From contig JAJQCX010000114.1 of the NCBI GenBank assembly GCA_021202495.1, forward strand, positions 1-8,541: a stretch of 8,541 nucleotides of DNA, read 5' to 3'. The notes beneath the pieces were generated by a model. The model made no database searches, had not been told where the DNA came from, and saw nothing but the letters and a program-made list of their open reading frames with translations. Of this stretch, positions 5,294 to 8,541 are shown one piece after another. Within the stretch, counting starts at the first letter, position 1, and every line of letters starts with the position of its first letter. The stretch is from Clostridia bacterium (GTDB taxonomy: Bacteria; Bacillota; Clostridia; UMGS1883). The translations under genes and the position numbers were made by a program.

Positions 5294-8200
5294 TCACTTG
5301 TATACCGAATTATCCTCGTCAAGCATATCATTTATCTTGTCCGCCACCATCTTTGCTATTTCGTCGCCGCTCTGTCCGCTGCCGCCGTTTACATAGATAT
5401 TCACACCGCCGAGATTGGTCGTCTTTTGATTGTTGTTTGTGGTGTTGAGCGTCTGTCCTCCCGCACCCGCAAAGGCGAGGTTGGGCAGTGATACCCTCGT
5501 CATATCCGGCAAAGCAAAGCCATCCGACATCATATCCTTTACGGAATACGCAACGGTTTTGACCTTGCTGAGTACATCGCCCATATTGCCCTCAATGCCC
5601 CGCGCAAGCAGCTCCATGAAGTCCGGCATATATTCGTCCGCGTCTGACAGCGGACCTTTATCGGGGACTGAAAAGCCGAGGTAAGAGGAAATAGAACTTG
5701 CCAGGGATTTCGCTTTGGAGACAACGCTGCTTGCCATAGATGAGATGCCGGATGCAAGCTGCGAACAAATATCCTTGCCCCAAGTATACGCGGAGGATAC
5801 AAGCGAACTGAATGTGGAACTCATCCCACTGCTGATGGATGAAAGTCCTGTTGTTACGCTTGTTTTCATGCTTCCGAGCGCGGATGAGACAGTTGACTTG
5901 ATGCTGTTCCATGTATCTGTGGTTGTACTCTTTATCCCGCTCCACGCAGTGGAGAGAGTAGATTTTACACCTCCGGTCGCTGTGGACACAGTGCTTTTTA
6001 TACTGCTCCAACAGGTGGAAAGTGTCGATTTGATACTGTTCCAGTCATTTAAGTTTGTGGATTTAATCGCGTTCCAACAAGTCGAAACAGTATTCTTTAT
6101 AGAATCGGACGTTGAGGATACTGTGCTTTTTATGCTTTCCCATGTACTGCTTAAGGTGGAATCAATACCGCTCCACAAGGTCTCACCCGTAGATTTAATT
6201 CCGTCCCATACGGTTTCAATTGTTCCCTCAATTGCGTCCCATGAGGACGAAAGTGTTGTTGATATTCCGTCCATAGCGGTGGATACCGTATCGGAAATAC
6301 CGTCCCATGCTGAACTGAAGCTTGACGAAATGCTGTCTGTCATATTCCGCAGAGAATTGCTCACCGCGGAAACGACAGTATCGACAGCGTCTGTTAACGC
6401 GGAATTGCTTTTGATGCCGTTTGCGATTGTGTCAACCATGTCGGAGCCCCAAGTATCGGCATCGGCGAGAGGTCCCTCGTCGGGCACAGAGAAGTGCAAA
6501 AATGAGCGTATCTTATCCGCAACGCCCGTCACAGCGTCGGCGACCGCCTGCACTTTGGACTTTATGCCGTTTACGATGTTTCCGATGAGATCCGCGCCCC
6601 ACTGTGTTGCCTGATTGATTAAGCCCTTGATGAAATCCACCGCCGCGTTGAAGCCGTTCGTGATTGTGGTTTTTATACCGTCAATCTTTGCGCCGACTGC
6701 GGTTTTTATGCTCTCCCATATATTTGACACTGTCGTGCTGATAGTATTCATTACGGATGAAACAACGCCGGATATGGCATTCCATGCCGCCGAAACCGCA
6801 TTTTGAATTGCGGTCAAAATCGGAGTGAGAAATGCGGAGATTGCGTTCCAGACGGTTGTTATGATATTTTGTACGGTCGTCACCGCAGTCGAAACTGCCG
6901 TAGTTACAGCGTTCCAAACAGTAGTGAAGGTTTCCTTTATGCCGTTTAAAATCGGCGTTAAAAAATACACAATCGCGTTCCATATGTTTGTGATTGTGGT
7001 TTGTATTGCGTCCATGACATTGCCGACGACAATCTGTATCGCCTGAAATATTGTCTCAAACAAATAACCAAACGCAGTCACAAGCGGTTCTATGACAGAA
7101 TATATGGTGTTCCAAATCGTAGTGATGGTGTTGTAGATGCCGTTCCAGACCGTCTCGACAACTGACTTTATCGCATTGAAAATCGAGGAAAAGAAATCTG
7201 AAATCGCCGTCCAAACCGTGGTCGCGGCAGACTGAATGGCGGAAAGAATGCCGAAAAAAAAGTCGCATATTCCGTTCCAGATGTTTTCAAAGAAATCCTT
7301 GATTCCTGTCCATACTTCATCCCACGACGTGCCAAACCAGCCGAGAACAACGTCGGCCTGCCCCTTGATTTGCTCCAAAAATCCTGAAAGCAGTCCCTTA
7401 ATGCCTTCCCATATTCCGCCGAATACTTCCTTAACTCCGTTCCAGCACTGCTCCCAATTTCCCGTAAACAAGCCAACCCAAAAGTCAAACAGCCCGGTGA
7501 TTACGTTTAGGACGGTTTCTAAAACAGTCGCGATAATATTAAAGGCGTTTTCAAATACGGGAGCGAGGAAATTGCAGAACTCCAACCACACCGTTTTCAG
7601 CGTTTCAAGTATTCTGCCCGTACCTTCAAAGCTTATGCCGAGAGCCTCCAAACGCTCTTTTATGCCATCGATAAAGCCGCTGACTGTTTCCTTGATATTA
7701 GTCCAGATTTCAATAATCTTGTTTCTGAAATCCTCGTTTGTATTCCACAGCGTGGCAAACGCGGCGACAAGCACCGCTATCACAGCCGCGACAGCCAATA
7801 CGGGAGCCGAAATGCCGCTGATTGCCGTCGCGAGCTTTCCCGCGAGTCCCGTTCCTGTTTTGATATGGTTTGATATTTTTAAAATACTTGTCCCTAAGTC
7901 GGTGAAGTTTGTGATCGTTTTTCCGACCACTCCTATCAGGGAGCCGATGATAACAAGCAGCGGCCCTATCGCAGCGGCAAGCGCCGCGACAACGGTAATG
8001 GCTGTTCTTTGCCCGTCGCTCATGCTGTTGAGCTTATCGACAAATCCCTGCACCGCCGACACAACGGCTTTAACTGCGGGCATAAGGGTTTCACCAAAGG
8101 AAATCGCAAGCCTTCCAACGCGGACTTTAAAATGGTAAGCCGTCCTGACAGATTGTCCAACTGTGTATCCGCCATCTGTCCCGCGGCATCCGCACTGTTT

Positions 8201-8541
8201 GTGATGGATTCCTGCAGAGTGTCCCAAGTGTCGCCGGTATTGGCAAGAAGCGCGTTCACGGCGGCAAGGTCGGTCTTGTTAAAAATGGTGGCGATGATGT
8301 TGTTCTTTTCCTCGCTTGTCAGTCCGTCCATACTCGTGTTTAAATCTCCAAGTATGTCATTAAGGCTGCGCATATTTCCTTCGGCGTCGTAAATCTTCAA
8401 GCCGAGGTCGTTTATGCATCCCGCCGCCGTATCGGACGGGGATTGCAGAGAAAGAATGACGTTTCTGAGATGTGTGCCGCCTTCCGCGCCCTTGATGCCG
8501 TTGTTGGCGAGGATGCCTAAAGCTGTGTTAAGCTCTGCGGT
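5294..8541 (-). CDS. Phage tail tape measure protein (TP901 type), 5' partial, with a one-base frame break near 8110
   Basis: The tape measure protein sets siphophage tail length and is threaded through the tube. The frame is open to the window edge (8541), so the N-terminus is missing. The first part (8541 to about 8111) carries family motifs: TALGILANNGIKGAEGG, MRSLNDILGDLNTSMDGLT and NIIATIFNKTDLAAVNALLA. It ends LTILKSALEG, and after a one-base break near 8110 the second frame resumes as LAISFGETLMPAVK; the first frame alone stops at 8020. Two hydrophobic stretches follow (VVAALAAAIGPLLVIIGSLI; VLAVAAVIAVLVAAFATLW), then Trp-rich 11-residue repeats (about 7325-6700), a FSVPDEGPLADAD motif (6493-6455), a 16-unit 11-residue repeat array, and a second FSVPDKGPLSDAD (5674-5636) near the C-terminus. 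About 1,080 codons are visible. The break may be a real mutation, a sequencing error or, less likely, programmed frameshifting. The stop is TGA at 5294; dit should follow directly but is separated by a cargo cassette. Confidence 0.9.
5795..6322 (-). repeat. Array of sixteen 33-bp (11-residue) repeats in the tape measure gene
   Basis: Sixteen consecutive 11-codon units run from SFSSAWDGISD to GMSSTFSSLVS. The core is T-x-S-T-x-W-x-x-I-K-S, for example TLSTCWSSIKS, TLSTAWSGIKS and TTTDTWNSIKS. Periodic tryptophan and isoleucine with an 11-residue step is typical of tape measure rods and of unit-wise length change. Conservation is at the protein level more than in DNA. Confidence 0.88.
6700..7325 (-). 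repeat. Degenerate Trp-rich helical repeats in the tape measure gene
   Basis: This part of the tape measure encodes irregular 11-residue steps built on VWNAI/IWNGI cores (for example VETVWNGIYNTITTIWNTIY). A longer partial duplication is visible: IWNAIVYFLTPILNGIK and VWNAISAFLTPILTAIQ. It is a second, older or more diverged rod segment before the first FSVPD motif. Confidence 0.65.
8102..8131 (-). other. Frame break in the tape measure gene with a slippery-type heptamer
   Basis: The upstream frame (codons ...TTG GAA GGC) and the downstream frame (CTT GCG ATT TCC) meet at 8112-8108, a shift equal to -1. The protein reads naturally across it as SALEG-LAISFGE, pointing to loss of one base from the EG codon at 8112-8110. 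Fifteen bases upstream, T TTA AAG (8131-8125) is an X-XXY-YYZ heptamer in the correct phase for -1 slippage, but slipping there would replace SALEG with VRVGR. Confidence 0.65.

Noticed and set aside
5795..6322. Regular 33-bp periodicity as a CRISPR array
   Set aside because: The repeats are contiguous without spacers, in frame, and encode an 11-residue tape measure rod.
5715..6614. A 299-codon open frame on the plus strand
   Set aside because: It is the antisense of the tape measure's repetitive region. Its periodic composition is the mirror of the 11-residue repeats and it shows no independent protein features.
7236..8138. A 300-codon open frame on the plus strand
   Set aside because: It is antisense to the tape measure, low-complexity, with no ribosome site or recognisable motif.

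Overview
The window is part of the tail-morphogenesis region of a siphovirus-type prophage, read mainly on the minus strand, most likely from a Firmicutes (Clostridia-like) host. The evidence for the host is the strong AGGAGG-type ribosome sites, the moderate GC content, and the protein families: TP901-type tape measure, Sipho_tail-type distal tail protein and Prophage_tail-type tail hub. No host chromosomal gene is visible, so the host assignment is an inference.

Read along the minus strand, the tail genes are in the canonical order: tape measure protein (8541 to 5294, its 5' end cut by the window edge), distal tail protein Dit (about 3463 to 2749) and tail hub/tail-spike protein Tal (2076 to 58). 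Each of the two gene junctions holds a cargo cassette. Between tape measure and Dit (about 5280 to 3493, same strand) are a consensus-like promoter embedded in a perfect 13-bp inverted repeat, a small ORF of about 54 codons, a gene for an AlbA_2 (Schlafen-like)/GHKL-ATPase/winged-helix protein, and an intrinsic terminator. Between Dit and Tal (2114 to 2750, opposite strand) is a complete RelB/DinJ-YafQ type II toxin-antitoxin operon with its own promoter and terminator. Both look like phage morons: independently expressed lysogenic cargo inserted between late genes.

The tail genes show damage that the cargo does not. The tape measure reading frame breaks by one base near 8110. Dit has a perfect Shine-Dalgarno plus ATG that is out of frame with the rest of the gene. 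Dit also appears frameshifted at its 3' end, where a Dit-like C-terminus (ending PRWWTL) lies in another frame. The Tal gene and all three larger cargo genes are intact. The simplest reading is a decaying prophage whose cargo is retained, but sequencing error cannot be excluded from sequence alone.

The most unusual signals are four: a promoter inside a palindrome controlling the AlbA_2 cassette; an 11-bp, non-triplet tandem repeat inside the AlbA_2 gene that could switch its C-terminal DNA-binding domain off by unit gain or loss; the unrecognised small ORF co-transcribed with it; and the clustered frame lesions in tail genes.
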